50,045 nucleotides of DNA from Corynebacterium sp. (lineage in GTDB: Bacteria > Actinomycetota > Actinomycetes > Mycobacteriales > Mycobacteriaceae), in NCBI RefSeq assembly GCF_030532965.1, contig NZ_JAUNKC010000007.1, forward strand, positions 1 through 50,045. Direction: 5' to 3'. This document shows positions 28,077 to 35,932 of this stretch, in pieces; position 1 is the first letter of the stretch; the number at the start of each line of letters is the position of its first letter. The translations under genes were made by a program, and so were the position numbers. The notes under the pieces are model-generated. The model did no database searches. It was not told the DNA's origin and was given only the letters and a program-made list of their open reading frames with translations.

Positions 28077-29273
28077 CTAGTACAGCGCTGACTTCACCGA
28101 TGCCCAGGCTGGGCCCAATTGCTGCGCGAACAGCAACCAGTTGTGCACGCCACCGTTCTGGTACACGACGGTTTGGTGCGTCATTCCGGCGTCTTTCATC
28201 GCCTGCTCCAGCTTTTGGGTGCAGCGGAAAGTGCCTTGTTCCAGCACCGCAGCGGCTGGTAATTCAAAAAACGGACGTCCCTTGTGCAGCTGCTTATCGC
28301 CCTCAGTAATATGCCCATCGGCGGTAAACAGATACACCGCCATATTGCGCAGACCTTCCGGGTTAAGGGTCACGTCATTCTTCGCCCACTCCGGGCTAGT
28401 TTCCGGACCCCACATGTTTGTCGGGTTGCCGCCACGGCCCTGCACCATGATCTTGCTAATCGCGCGCCCGATCGGATCCACGGTGGAATAGCAGCCGGAC
28501 ATGCCCATCGTTGCATCAAAGACCTGGGGGTTCTTCGCCGCGATGCGCACTGCGGAACCACCACCCATCGACAAACCGCCAATCGCCCGCTTGCCGTTAA
28601 AATTCACCCCGTCCTGACCGGATTCGAGGATCTGTGGCAATTCCTTGGTAATCAAGGTTTCCCATTTATTCCGCCCCAAAGCCGGATCGTCGTTCACCCA
28701 ATCCGCATAAAGCGACGCGCTTGCCTGGGTAGGGATTGCGATGGTGACGTTCTCATCCGCCATCGTCTCGATCAATTTGCCTTCCCGCAACCAACCCGGA
28801 TAAGACGGGGCACTGATACCGTCCAGCAAATACAGCATCGGTGCCGGGGTGCTTGGGTCTTTTTGCAGCATTACCTGAACTTCCACCACCCGCTGCATGG
28901 CAGGTGAGGCGACATACCACCGCTGAATCCGCAGGCCAGGTTCATCGACGCGGCGCAGCAACTCAAGCTTGTCAATCTTGGGGTCAGTCGCCAAGGGGTA
29001 TTCACCGTCGGAACTAGTCAGCCCTTTCAGAGCCTCCGAATCGGTAACCCCCAATCGCTGAGCCTTCTTCAATGCGTCTTCTAGGCGGTGAGGGGTCGAA
29101 CCTGGCGAGTTAGCGATGGCGGTAACCAGATTGTGGAAAATCGATTCGGTGGAACCGGAGCTCACCAACGCCTGTTCGGGAATCTCCGGAAACGACGATT
29201 GGGCAGTTGCTGGAACCGCACACATGGCCGCCCCTATCGACACGGCGGCCACGAAAGATGAAAAGAGACGCAT
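28077..29273 (-). CDS. Trehalose corynomycolyltransferase (antigen 85 family)
   Basis: Transfers corynomycolic acid between trehalose esters, or to arabinogalactan, in the outer envelope. The 398-residue protein has a signal peptide (cleavage near VPATAQ) and an N-terminal ~100-residue extension. The alpha/beta-hydrolase esterase core follows, with nucleophile S235 in GLSMGGGSA and catalytic H377 in GGVHNWLLF. An acidic partner probably lies near residues 318-325. It is monocistronic, with a terminator directly behind it. The exact paralogue (cmt number) cannot be assigned. Confidence 0.92.
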   Translation of the reverse strand: MRLFSSFVAAVSIGAAMCAVPATAQSSFPEIPEQALVSSGSTESIFHNLVTAIANSPGSTPHRLEDALKKAQRLGVTDSEALKGLTSSDGEYPLATDPKIDKLELLRRVDEPGLRIQRWYVASPAMQRVVEVQVMLQKDPSTPAPMLYLLDGISAPSYPGWLREGKLIETMADENVTIAIPTQASASLYADWVNDDPALGRNKWETLITKELPQILESGQDGVNFNGKRAIGGLSMGGGSAVRIAAKNPQVFDATMGMSGCYSTVDPIGRAISKIMVQGRGGNPTNMWGPETSPEWAKNDVTLNPEGLRNMAVYLFTADGHITEGDKQLHKGRPFFELPAAAVLEQGTFRCTQKLEQAMKDAGMTHQTVVYQNGGVHNWLLFAQQLGPAWASVKSALY

Positions 29274-29344
29274 CTATGAAAACTTTCTTAGAAATTCTTA
29301 ACTTATTTAAGCCACACCCTTCATCGTTGAAACGGCAACAATCG

Positions 29345-30421
29345 TTACACACTCTCCGGAAGGCCAGACGGCCAATCCCCCGGCTGGCATAAAATACCCG
29401 CAACTACCGGGAGTTCCGCAAATTTAGGCGGATGTGGTTGGTCAGCATCATCGTAGAAACTAAAGTCGGCTCCTCGATCGAACAATGCCCCAGAAAAGCT
29501 TACCGAACCATGAAAAACTACAGAAATAAACCACGCACTCTCACCGAATTGCACAGATTCAAACTCGGCACCAGGCCCAAACTCGGCGCGCGCAAACGAC
29601 ACGTTGTAGCCAAAGACCGCCTCGTTGAAATCAGCTCCGTCACCAAAGACACTTTGCTCGAATGACACAAAATCGCTGAATTCCGCGCCGCCCCACCTAG
29701 TTACGCTTCCGAAAACCGTTTGGTCGAAACAGGCATTATCTCCAAACCGCGCCTTGGAAAAATCAGCTCCCTCACCAAATCTGGCCCCGTAGAACCAAGA
29801 ATCAACCCCGAAAATCGCATCGGTAAACGAAGCGCCACGGCCAAAAGCTGCCTTAGAGAAATCCGCCCCGGGGCCAAAAACCGCCGAATCGAAACTCACA
29901 TCGTCGCCGAAAATCGCACCTGCGAACATCGCGTCCTCGCTAAACACCGCCGAATCAAAGCGCGCGCAATGGCACAGTTCCGCACCGACGAATAACGTAT
30001 TGCCGCTAAAGCTTGCCCCTCTAAAATCCGCTCGTACATCAAAGCGCACTTCCCGAAAATCCACGTCACAGAAAAAATGCGTACCCCGAAAATCAAATTC
30101 CGCCCCACACCACCGGGTACTGGGTGGCCTGTTGTCTCGCAGATGATCGGCTATTTCCGTAACGATCGCCGATTGGATTTCTTGGGTACTGCGATCCTGC
30201 GTTTCACCGCGCAGATAGCCACAGAGGACATTAACGACTCGTTGTTGATAAAGCTCCGGGAAGTCGTCGGCAAGCGCCGATAGCGCATGCACCGCCGCTA
30301 TTTGCTCCCATAATGTAGCCGAATTAAGCCGTTCCACCGCCGCAACAAATCGTGCCCGCAACCGGGAATTGTCCGTGACGTTGTCTTCGTTTCGGCGACG
30401 CCCCCACTTACCAAACAACAA
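29345..30421 (-). CDS. Pentapeptide-repeat-type protein with 11-residue repeats
   Basis: 358 residues. An N-terminal helical part (RFVAAVERLNSATLWEQIAA, ALADDFPELYQQRVVNVLCGYLRG) is the type often found in front of pentapeptide repeats. A long array (about 110-330) follows, in which Phe recurs with alternating 6- and 5-residue spacing, as in AVFGPGADFSKAAFGRGASF. This fits the Pentapeptide_3 variant, a right-handed beta-helix. No signal peptide is present, so it is likely cytosolic. The TTG start at 30421 has AGGAAG overlapping the stop of the upstream DUF4303-like gene, so translation is coupled. Substrate or partner unknown. Confidence 0.8.
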   Translation of the reverse strand: MLFGKWGRRRNEDNVTDNSRLRARFVAAVERLNSATLWEQIAAVHALSALADDFPELYQQRVVNVLCGYLRGETQDRSTQEIQSAIVTEIADHLRDNRPPSTRWCGAEFDFRGTHFFCDVDFREVRFDVRADFRGASFSGNTLFVGAELCHCARFDSAVFSEDAMFAGAIFGDDVSFDSAVFGPGADFSKAAFGRGASFTDAIFGVDSWFYGARFGEGADFSKARFGDNACFDQTVFGSVTRWGGAEFSDFVSFEQSVFGDGADFNEAVFGYNVSFARAEFGPGAEFESVQFGESAWFISVVFHGSVSFSGALFDRGADFSFYDDADQPHPPKFAELPVVAGILCQPGDWPSGLPESV

Positions 30422-30429
30422 ATCACTTC

Positions 30430-30930
30430 CTAAGACTCATCGCATTCATCAAGCCAACGATCCAATAATTCACCTGGTGGATTAAGCCGAATCATCCGCT
30501 CGGTATTTGTGGCGTCCGGCGGCACAACCAACACTCCGATAAGCGTCTTCTTCCGCTTCTCACCGATACCAAAAAGCCCCTCACTATCAAGTTGCTTCAG
30601 CGCTTCCTCCATCGAACGGTACCGCGCATCACAATATGCGTCATAGTCCGTGTCCAGACGATGTGGATTGCAACGCGCATCAAAAACGTCGTGCAACTTT
30701 GACATGTATTCCTCACCCCACAACGCAAAGGGGCCATCAAATAGATCCCACCAATCCATCCCGGGCTTCGTCGCCGATAAATACGGCCGCAACGCCTCAC
30801 CCGTGGTACACAAACTGTATTGGCAAAAATCCGAACCATGTGCTTCATGCAAAGTGGTAACCGCGCACCGCGTCGCTTCCGCAATTGCCGCCGTCAGCTC
30901 CGGGTCCGCCACAATACCAGTTGCACTCAT
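30430..30930 (-). CDS. DUF4303-like protein
   Basis: About 166 residues from the ATG at 30930 (a TTG at 30975 also exists). An N-terminal helix and a strand set (AIAEATRCAVTTLHEAHG, FCQYSLCTTGEALRPYLSAT) precede an aromatic segment (DWWDLFDGPFALWGEE). The C-terminal part contains SEGLFGIGEKRKKTLIGVLV. The layout recalls DUF4303, whose role is not established. It is co-transcribed with the pentapeptide-repeat gene, whose ribosome binding site overlaps this stop. Confidence 0.65.
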   Translation of the reverse strand: MSATGIVADPELTAAIAEATRCAVTTLHEAHGSDFCQYSLCTTGEALRPYLSATKPGMDWWDLFDGPFALWGEEYMSKLHDVFDARCNPHRLDTDYDAYCDARYRSMEEALKQLDSEGLFGIGEKRKKTLIGVLVVPPDATNTERMIRLNPPGELLDRWLDECDES

Positions 30931-31027
30931 AGCACCACATTGTAACAACGTGCATTCAGCTTCGCCGCTGGTCAAATGTGCTATCGGCGTTGTGGCTAAG
31001 CACCACCAAGATTCAACGCAAAATCAA

Positions 31028-31068
31028 GAACCCCCGCCGCCGCCGGTGAGGGCGTGCAACGGGGGTTC
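31028..31068 (-). terminator. Terminator of rplN-rplX-rplE
   Basis: GAACCCCCG at 31028-31036 pairs perfectly with CGGGGGTTC at 31060-31068. On the minus strand TTGATTTTG follows. It closes the first half of the split spc operon. Confidence 0.8.
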
Positions 31069-31078
31069 GTCGAAAAGC
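31068..31078 (+). repeat. CGTCGAAAAGC word, copy 8
   Basis: Exact 11-mer between the rplE stop and its terminator stem; non-coding. Confidence 0.7.
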
Positions 31079-31084
31079 TAAAGC

Positions 31085-31645
31085 TTAGTCGTTCTTCTTG
31101 AACGGGAAGCCGAGTTCGCGCAGAAGCGCACGGCCTTCGTCGTTGTTGGTTGCGGAAGTCACAACAGTGATGTCCATACCGCGTGGGCGGTCAACCTTGT
31201 CAACGTCGATTTCGTAGAACATGGTCTGCTCGGTCAGGCCGAAGGTGTAGTTACCGTGGCCGTCGAACTGCTGGTCAGAAAGGCCGCGGAAGTCACGAAT
31301 ACGTGGCAGCGCGACGGTCAGCAAACGGTCCAGGAACTCCCACATGCGGTCGCCACGCAGGGTAACGCGGGCACCAATTGGCATACCTTCACGCAGCTTG
31401 AAGTTAGCGATCGACTTCTTAGCGCGACGCAGTTCTGGCTTCTGACCAGTGATTGCGGTGAGGTCTTCCAGTGCACCGTTGATGAGCTTGGAGTCACGTG
31501 CAGCGTCGCCCACACCCATGTTTACAACGACCTTCACAACGCCAGGGATTTCCATAACGTTGTCGTAGGAGAATTCTTCGTTGAGCTTGGTGCGGATTTC
31601 CTCGCGGTAGCGAGTCTTTAACCGTGGAGTGTAGTTCTCGCTCAT
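31085..31645 (-). CDS. rplE: 50S ribosomal protein L5
   Basis: 5S rRNA-binding large-subunit protein, 186 residues. Core segments are [37 protein letters not shown] and the [21 protein letters not shown] region. It starts 2 nt after rplX. In most bacteria rpsN and rpsH follow; here a terminator follows and rpsH is about 17.7 kb away. Confidence 0.97.
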   Translation of the reverse strand: MSENYTPRLKTRYREEIRTKLNEEFSYDNVMEIPGVVKVVVNMGVGDAARDSKLINGALEDLTAITGQKPELRRAKKSIANFKLREGMPIGARVTLRGDRMWEFLDRLLTVALPRIRDFRGLSDQQFDGHGNYTFGLTEQTMFYEIDVDKVDRPRGMDITVVTSATNNDEGRALLRELGFPFKKND

Positions 31646-31647
31646 GT

Positions 31648-31962
31648 TTAGATGTCCTTCCCATTGCGACGGGAGATACGGACCTTCTTGCCGTTCTCAT
31701 CAAACCGGTAACCAACGCGGGTTGGCTTGCCGTCGGAATCCAGAACCATCACGTTGGAAACGTGGATTGGTGCTTCCTGGGTCACGATGCCACCGGAAGA
31801 AGCGCCACGCTCCGGAGCGGAGTTAGCAACGTGCTTCTTGATGCGGTTAACACCTTCGACCAAAACCTTGTTGGTCTTTGGGAAAGCCTGGATGACTTTG
31901 CCCTGAGCGCCCTTGTCTGGGCCGGAGATTACGACAACCATGTCGCCCTTATGGATCTTCAT
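31648..31962 (-). CDS. rplX: 50S ribosomal protein L24
   Basis: Assembly-initiating large-subunit protein with a KOW motif ([22 protein letters not shown]). 104 residues, normal length. Three nt separate it from rplN and two from rplE. Confidence 0.97.
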   Translation of the reverse strand: MKIHKGDMVVVISGPDKGAQGKVIQAFPKTNKVLVEGVNRIKKHVANSAPERGASSGGIVTQEAPIHVSNVMVLDSDGKPTRVGYRFDENGKKVRISRRNGKDI

Positions 31963-31965
31963 AAG

Positions 31966-32334
31966 TTAGATCACCTCCGGAGCGAGAGAAACGATCTTCA
32001 TGAACTTCTTGTCACGCAGTTCACGAGCAACTGGGCCGAAGATACGGGTGCCGCGTGGCTCGTTGTCATTCTTGATGATGACGGCTGCGTTTTCATCGAA
32101 ACGAATGTAGGAGCCGTCCGGACGACGGGTTTCCTTCTTTGCGCGTACAACGACGGCCTTGACGATTTCGCCTGCCTTGACGTTGCCACCTGGGGTTGCT
32201 TCCTTGACAGTCGCGACAATCACGTCGCCAATGCCAGCAAAACGTCGAGTGGAGCCACCAAGAACGCGGATGCATAGGATTTCCCGTGCACCGGTGTTGT
32301 CGGCGACCTTCAGACGCGATTCTTGCTGAATCAC
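31966..32334 (-). CDS. rplN: 50S ribosomal protein L14
   Basis: 122-residue large-subunit protein beginning with a GTG codon at 32334 ([19 protein letters not shown] follows) and ending [22 protein letters not shown] is 7 nt ahead of the GTG. The frame is open further to 32439 but that extension is unlike L14. It is the first gene of this transcript. Confidence 0.97.
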   Translation of the reverse strand: MIQQESRLKVADNTGAREILCIRVLGGSTRRFAGIGDVIVATVKEATPGGNVKAGEIVKAVVVRAKKETRRPDGSYIRFDENAAVIIKNDNEPRGTRIFGPVARELRDKKFMKIVSLAPEVI

Positions 32335-32582
32335 TATGGGTCTCCTTGACCTAAATATTATGTGTGGCAGATTTCCGAACTGACACACGCGGTCTATGTA
32401 CATGCTGCTTTCCATATTCGCGCCGGTTAGGCTGAACAACGAACCTTATATTGCTAAGGTCGAGGGGTTTCGCACTCAAGCAGCTCCGGAAACAGCAGCC
32501 CAAATGCGACCTATGAAAGGCAACCCGAAAATTAAACCATAATTTGCTAGCCGCGCGCAAACCCCTTGAGCGGGCAGCCATT

Positions 32583-32592
32583 GCTTTTCGAC
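32583..32592 (-). repeat. GTCGAAAAGC word, copy 9
   Basis: Exact 10-base core, with T instead of C at the extra first position; intergenic. Confidence 0.65.
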
Positions 32593-33733
32593 ACCACCCC
32601 GGCCACAATCCCATCGGACCGCGTCACCAGCACCTTGACCATATGTAAAACATGTTGCCGCCACTGATGTCCATCCTCCACGACTCACACACCCCTGATG
32701 TACCTGACGTTCTCACCCCGAAAACTAACAGAGCCCTTCGGCGCCATCTGTCCAACTACACCCCGAACCTTTCGGGCGCTCAGCCAATTGCCACCCCGAA
32801 AGCACCGAAAGCACACCATCTATTAATTGCCCCCAATTAATCTAAAAATAGCTACAACCAAATCCTATCGGCCACCGTATCCGCTGCAATAAGCTCAATT
32901 CCAGCGATCGACGTCTACGTTCCCGCCTATTTCCCCGCGTCCCAACTTCGCAATACTCACGAAAATCGTAGGATAACTAAATATAATCAAAGAAAATCAA
33001 TTTTCACGAGTCGAAGATGCCCCTATTTTCGCACTTGTCTGACCTCCACTGAGCTGCAGAATCTCTTTAATCGTGGGCAAGTTTTTAGGTAAAACCTAAA
33101 AAATCGAAAGTAATTCACACGCAAAACGCCAACACATCAGACGTTCCTAATGGATGACAGCCAGAGAAAAAAGCCCTTTTCAAAAGGAATTTATCGGAGA
33201 CTTGACACACGCAACCAAACCGGCATCCATGCTTCACATCCGATAGTTTCTTATTTATATAGCGCATTTGCAACTTTGTTATAAGTCTAGCCTTAAATCT
33301 CGTGCGAATGGCTTAGTTTTTCGCAAGATAATTAATAGCCTTAACCACTAAACCGGAATTTTTATAAATAGCAATCGTTTGAATAGGAAATTACTCAGTC
33401 GATATTGCAGCCCACTTAACATGCGAAAATACCCATCGCGCCCTATGGTCACACCCCCGCTACCCGCCCCCATTTACCGATTGCTTACAAATTAACGTGC
33501 AGCATGTTTGTAAATTTCTTACGCAATTAACCGCTTAGAGATTTCTAAGTAATTTATCGTTTCGTGACTTATATATTTCGGTGGCGAAAACCGCAGTTAA
33601 AAAGGTTTTAGAAAATTGCAGAAAGTGTGCTTTACCTGCTGCAATACCGCTTTTATTAACTAAGAATCTATTAGAAATTAATAATCTTTGATTTTATTCA
33701 AATTACGGGGTAAAAGTTGTCCTAAAGGCTTTA

Positions 33734-33750
33734 GCGACTTAAAAAGTCGC
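33734..33750 (+). promoter_or_regulatory. 5'-UTR hairpin before the glycan-initiating gene
   Basis: GCGACTT at 33734-33740 pairs perfectly with AAGTCGC at 33744-33750 over a 3-nt loop. It ends 26 nt before the GTG start. It could affect ribosome access or be an attenuator remnant. Confidence 0.45.
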
Positions 33751-33776
33751 CCCAAAAAACGAAGAAAGTTCCCGTA

Positions 33777-35225
33777 GTGTCCACATATTTCTCTTTGGAC
33801 GATGTGACCGGACGGTGGTTCCACACCACTGCCCGGAGAAAGCAACGCTCATCGTCGGCTTTTATCCTGGTATTCAGCGATTTAGCCGTGATTACAATGA
33901 CGATTATCGTTCCATTGTGCGTTAGCCTCTACGTTCAGGGCTTCTCGAAAGCTGAAGAAGCCACGCTTTCATTCGCGGTAGCCGCAGTTACATTGTGTAC
34001 AACCTGGATGATTCTGCTGACCCTGTCCGGTGCTCATTCTTCAAGTGCTGTTGGTAACCGGTCTATACCGGTACAAAAGATTGCTTCAGCTACGTTATTA
34101 ACTTTTGGCCTGTTTGCTATCGCTGACACGATTTATTTCGATTCGTTGCCGCAATGGCTGTTTTTTGCCACCATGCCAAGTGGCTTGCTCCTACTCATTT
34201 GTTCCCGAATGGTAATCCAACAGATTGGGGCCGGGCTGCCCACAACAAAGCAACGCACCCGGAATGCGGTTGTCTTATCCGCCAGCCCGACAACTGAATG
34301 CGAGCTGGCGTACCTACAAACCGCTCAGAAATATGGCCTTAACCTCGCCAGTTGGATTGATATTAACCACGCATATAACTCGACATCGTTTGAGAATTAC
34401 GTTTTAACCGAATTGGCACGGCACAAAGCCGACACGTTATTGGTTTCGATGTTGTGTGGTCTCGATGCCCAACAAACCCAGCGGCTCAAGTGGGCGCTAG
34501 AAGGCTCGAACATTCGCCTCATCTTTATTCTTCCTGTCAATGGCGTCGCCACCGGGCGGATGAGTGTGCGTTCGGGCGTCGAAACTGCATTGCTCGAAAT
34601 TAAAACTAGTCGATATACCGGCCTCTATTTCTCCGCGAAACGGTTATTCGACATCGTCGCGGCGTCTCTTGGTATTTTGCTCTTATCCCCGGTTCTGGCC
34701 GCAATAGCGATAATAATCAAGATGGATGATGGTGGCCCGATTTTCTTCCTCCAAACGAGGGTCGGGCATAATCGCCAGCCATTCGAAATGATCAAGTTCC
34801 GGACAATGAAAACCGATGCCGAATCGCAGTTGGCAGCACTTGCCCATTCTCACGATGCCGGTAACGAAGTGTTGTTCAAATTGAAGAACGACCCCCGCAT
34901 TACGGCACCGGGCCGGTTCCTGCGTCGATATAGTTTGGATGAATTGCCGCAGCTATTCAATGTATTGCTGGGTGATATGACCCTCATTGGCCCTCGTCCG
35001 CCATTGCCGCGGGAAGTTGCTCAGTTCGAGCCTCACGTATTGCGGAAGTTCCTGGTGAAGCCGGGAATTACTGGACTGTGGCAAACAATGGGCCGATCAA
35101 ACCTGTCATGGGAAGAATCGGTGAAATTAGACCTATATTACGTCGAAAACTGCAGCGCAGCCTTGGATTTTTCCATCCTGGCACGCACCTTCAAGGCAGT
35201 ATTGTCTAAAGAAGGCGCGTACTAG
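33777..35225 (+). CDS. Polyprenyl-phosphate sugar-1-phosphate transferase (WbaP/WcaJ type)
   Basis: Starts glycan assembly by transferring a sugar phosphate to undecaprenyl phosphate at the membrane. The 482-residue protein has four to five N-terminal helices, a CoA-binding-like middle domain ([15 protein letters not shown]) and a membrane re-entrant helix ([20 protein letters not shown]). The PF02397 catalytic domain follows, with [31 protein letters not shown] and [14 protein letters not shown]. The GTG start is chosen from the ORF limits; its ribosome binding site is weak. It converges on wecG with a 4-nt overlap. The sugar cannot be specified. Confidence 0.93.
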   Translation: MSTYFSLDDVTGRWFHTTARRKQRSSSAFILVFSDLAVITMTIIVPLCVSLYVQGFSKAEEATLSFAVAAVTLCTTWMILLTLSGAHSSSAVGNRSIPVQKIASATLLTFGLFAIADTIYFDSLPQWLFFATMPSGLLLLICSRMVIQQIGAGLPTTKQRTRNAVVLSASPTTECELAYLQTAQKYGLNLASWIDINHAYNSTSFENYVLTELARHKADTLLVSMLCGLDAQQTQRLKWALEGSNIRLIFILPVNGVATGRMSVRSGVETALLEIKTSRYTGLYFSAKRLFDIVAASLGILLLSPVLAAIAIIIKMDDGGPIFFLQTRVGHNRQPFEMIKFRTMKTDAESQLAALAHSHDAGNEVLFKLKNDPRITAPGRFLRRYSLDELPQLFNVLLGDMTLIGPRPPLPREVAQFEPHVLRKFLVKPGITGLWQTMGRSNLSWEESVKLDLYYVENCSAALDFSILARTFKAVLSKEGAY

Positions 35226-35932
35226 AATTCCTTCTTATCCAATGAATACGGTGTAGCAATCCGATTCAACTGGTCTAGTTTTGTTAGATACCGGCGGTGG
35301 CGAATCACAAACGCCACCGCGTCAATCGTGTATCGGCGGAGCAAGCGACGGGGCTCGTGCGCAATCCGCCAGGCCCACCCCAACCGCAACCGATGAACCC
35401 AGTGCGGAAAGTACTGTTCGTTCTTCGCCAACTGGTCGATCCAGCCGCCAGCCGTGCAAATAATTGCCTCAGGGAACGCCTGATGCAGCTCAACGGCAAC
35501 GTCATCTTGAAGCAGCACGCCGAGGCCTAAAACAATAACATCCGGTGCAGTGACACCGATGTGAGCCGGGTTCTTTCGTATTTCTGCCAGATCATCGAAG
35601 CCATTGAACGCGTGAACGGTGTGCCGAGAAATGCGCTGCGCGGCGGTTGCGGCCACCCCTGGCGCGGCACCGATGAAAACAATGGTTTTGCCGGGCGCTA
35701 AGACTTCATTAAACAACACTGGTAAAACCAGATCGGCGGATGTCCGCCCGAGCGAATACCCATTCCTATTGAGCACAATTTGCAACAACGTGCCGTCGAA
35801 GCCAATGGAGGTGGTTTCGGCGAGCGAATCCCAATGTGCGTGTTGAATAGACCAATGGTTAAGCCAGGTAACCACAGTACCTGGCTTAACCATTGCGTGT
35901 GCGAGCTTTTCGACGGCAGGATCGTGAGTCAT
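35222..35932 (-). CDS. WecG/TagA/CpsF-family glycosyltransferase
   Basis: Adds the second sugar (ManNAc-type in characterised relatives) to the lipid-linked initiator on the cytosolic face. The 236-residue protein contains the likely catalytic D46 in SIGFDG, a GAAPGVA nucleotide-contact loop, and APDVIVLGLGVLLQD with CTAGGWIDQLA. A basic C-terminal helix (RRLLRRYTIDAVAFVIRHRRYL) may attach it to the membrane. The ATG overlaps the upstream stop as TAATG, so it is coupled to the large secreted-protein gene. A perfect 18-bp inverted repeat sits at codons 13-27. Confidence 0.9.
   Translation of the reverse strand: MTHDPAVEKLAHAMVKPGTVVTWLNHWSIQHAHWDSLAETTSIGFDGTLLQIVLNRNGYSLGRTSADLVLPVLFNEVLAPGKTIVFIGAAPGVAATAAQRISRHTVHAFNGFDDLAEIRKNPAHIGVTAPDVIVLGLGVLLQDDVAVELHQAFPEAIICTAGGWIDQLAKNEQYFPHWVHRLRLGWAWRIAHEPRRLLRRYTIDAVAFVIRHRRYLTKLDQLNRIATPYSLDKKEF
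35853..35895. repeat. Perfect 18-bp inverted repeat inside wecG
   Basis: CAATGGTTAAGCCAGGTA at 35853-35870 and its exact complement at 35878-35895 flank a 7-nt loop (ACCACAG). The repeat encodes part of MVKPGTVVTWLNHW near the N terminus. Its stem includes an internal ATG (codon 14). It lies about 37 nt after the coupled start codon. Confidence 0.9.
35905..35915 (-). repeat. CGTCGAAAAGC word, copy 10
   Basis: Exact 11-mer in wecG, read there as Val-Glu-Lys, 10 nt from the 18-bp inverted repeat. Confidence 0.7.

Larger units (their letters stand above)
32335..33776. other. 1.4-kb gene-free region, AT-rich in its distal part
   Basis: No convincing ORF on either strand. The left ~400 nt hold the rplN promoter region and copy 9 of the CGTCGAAAAGC word. 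From about 32.85 kb the DNA becomes AT-rich: sampled lines at 33241-33300 and 33541-33600 have 30% and 33% G+C. This AT-rich stretch leads into the first gene of the glycan locus. It may be a long leader, a silencer (Lsr2/CgpS) target or the remnant of inserted DNA. Confidence 0.6.

Noticed and set aside
29720..29995. Plus-strand ORF opposite the pentapeptide-type gene
   Set aside because: It is a regular shadow of the repeat array and has no ribosome binding site.
32428..32446. GGTTAGGCTGAAC sequence upstream of rplN resembling a DtxR box
   Set aside because: Only about 12 of 19 consensus positions match and one half-site is poor; iron control of a ribosomal operon is not expected.
32652..32840. 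62-residue ORF in the gene-free region
   Set aside because: No ribosome binding site, low-complexity product, no support.
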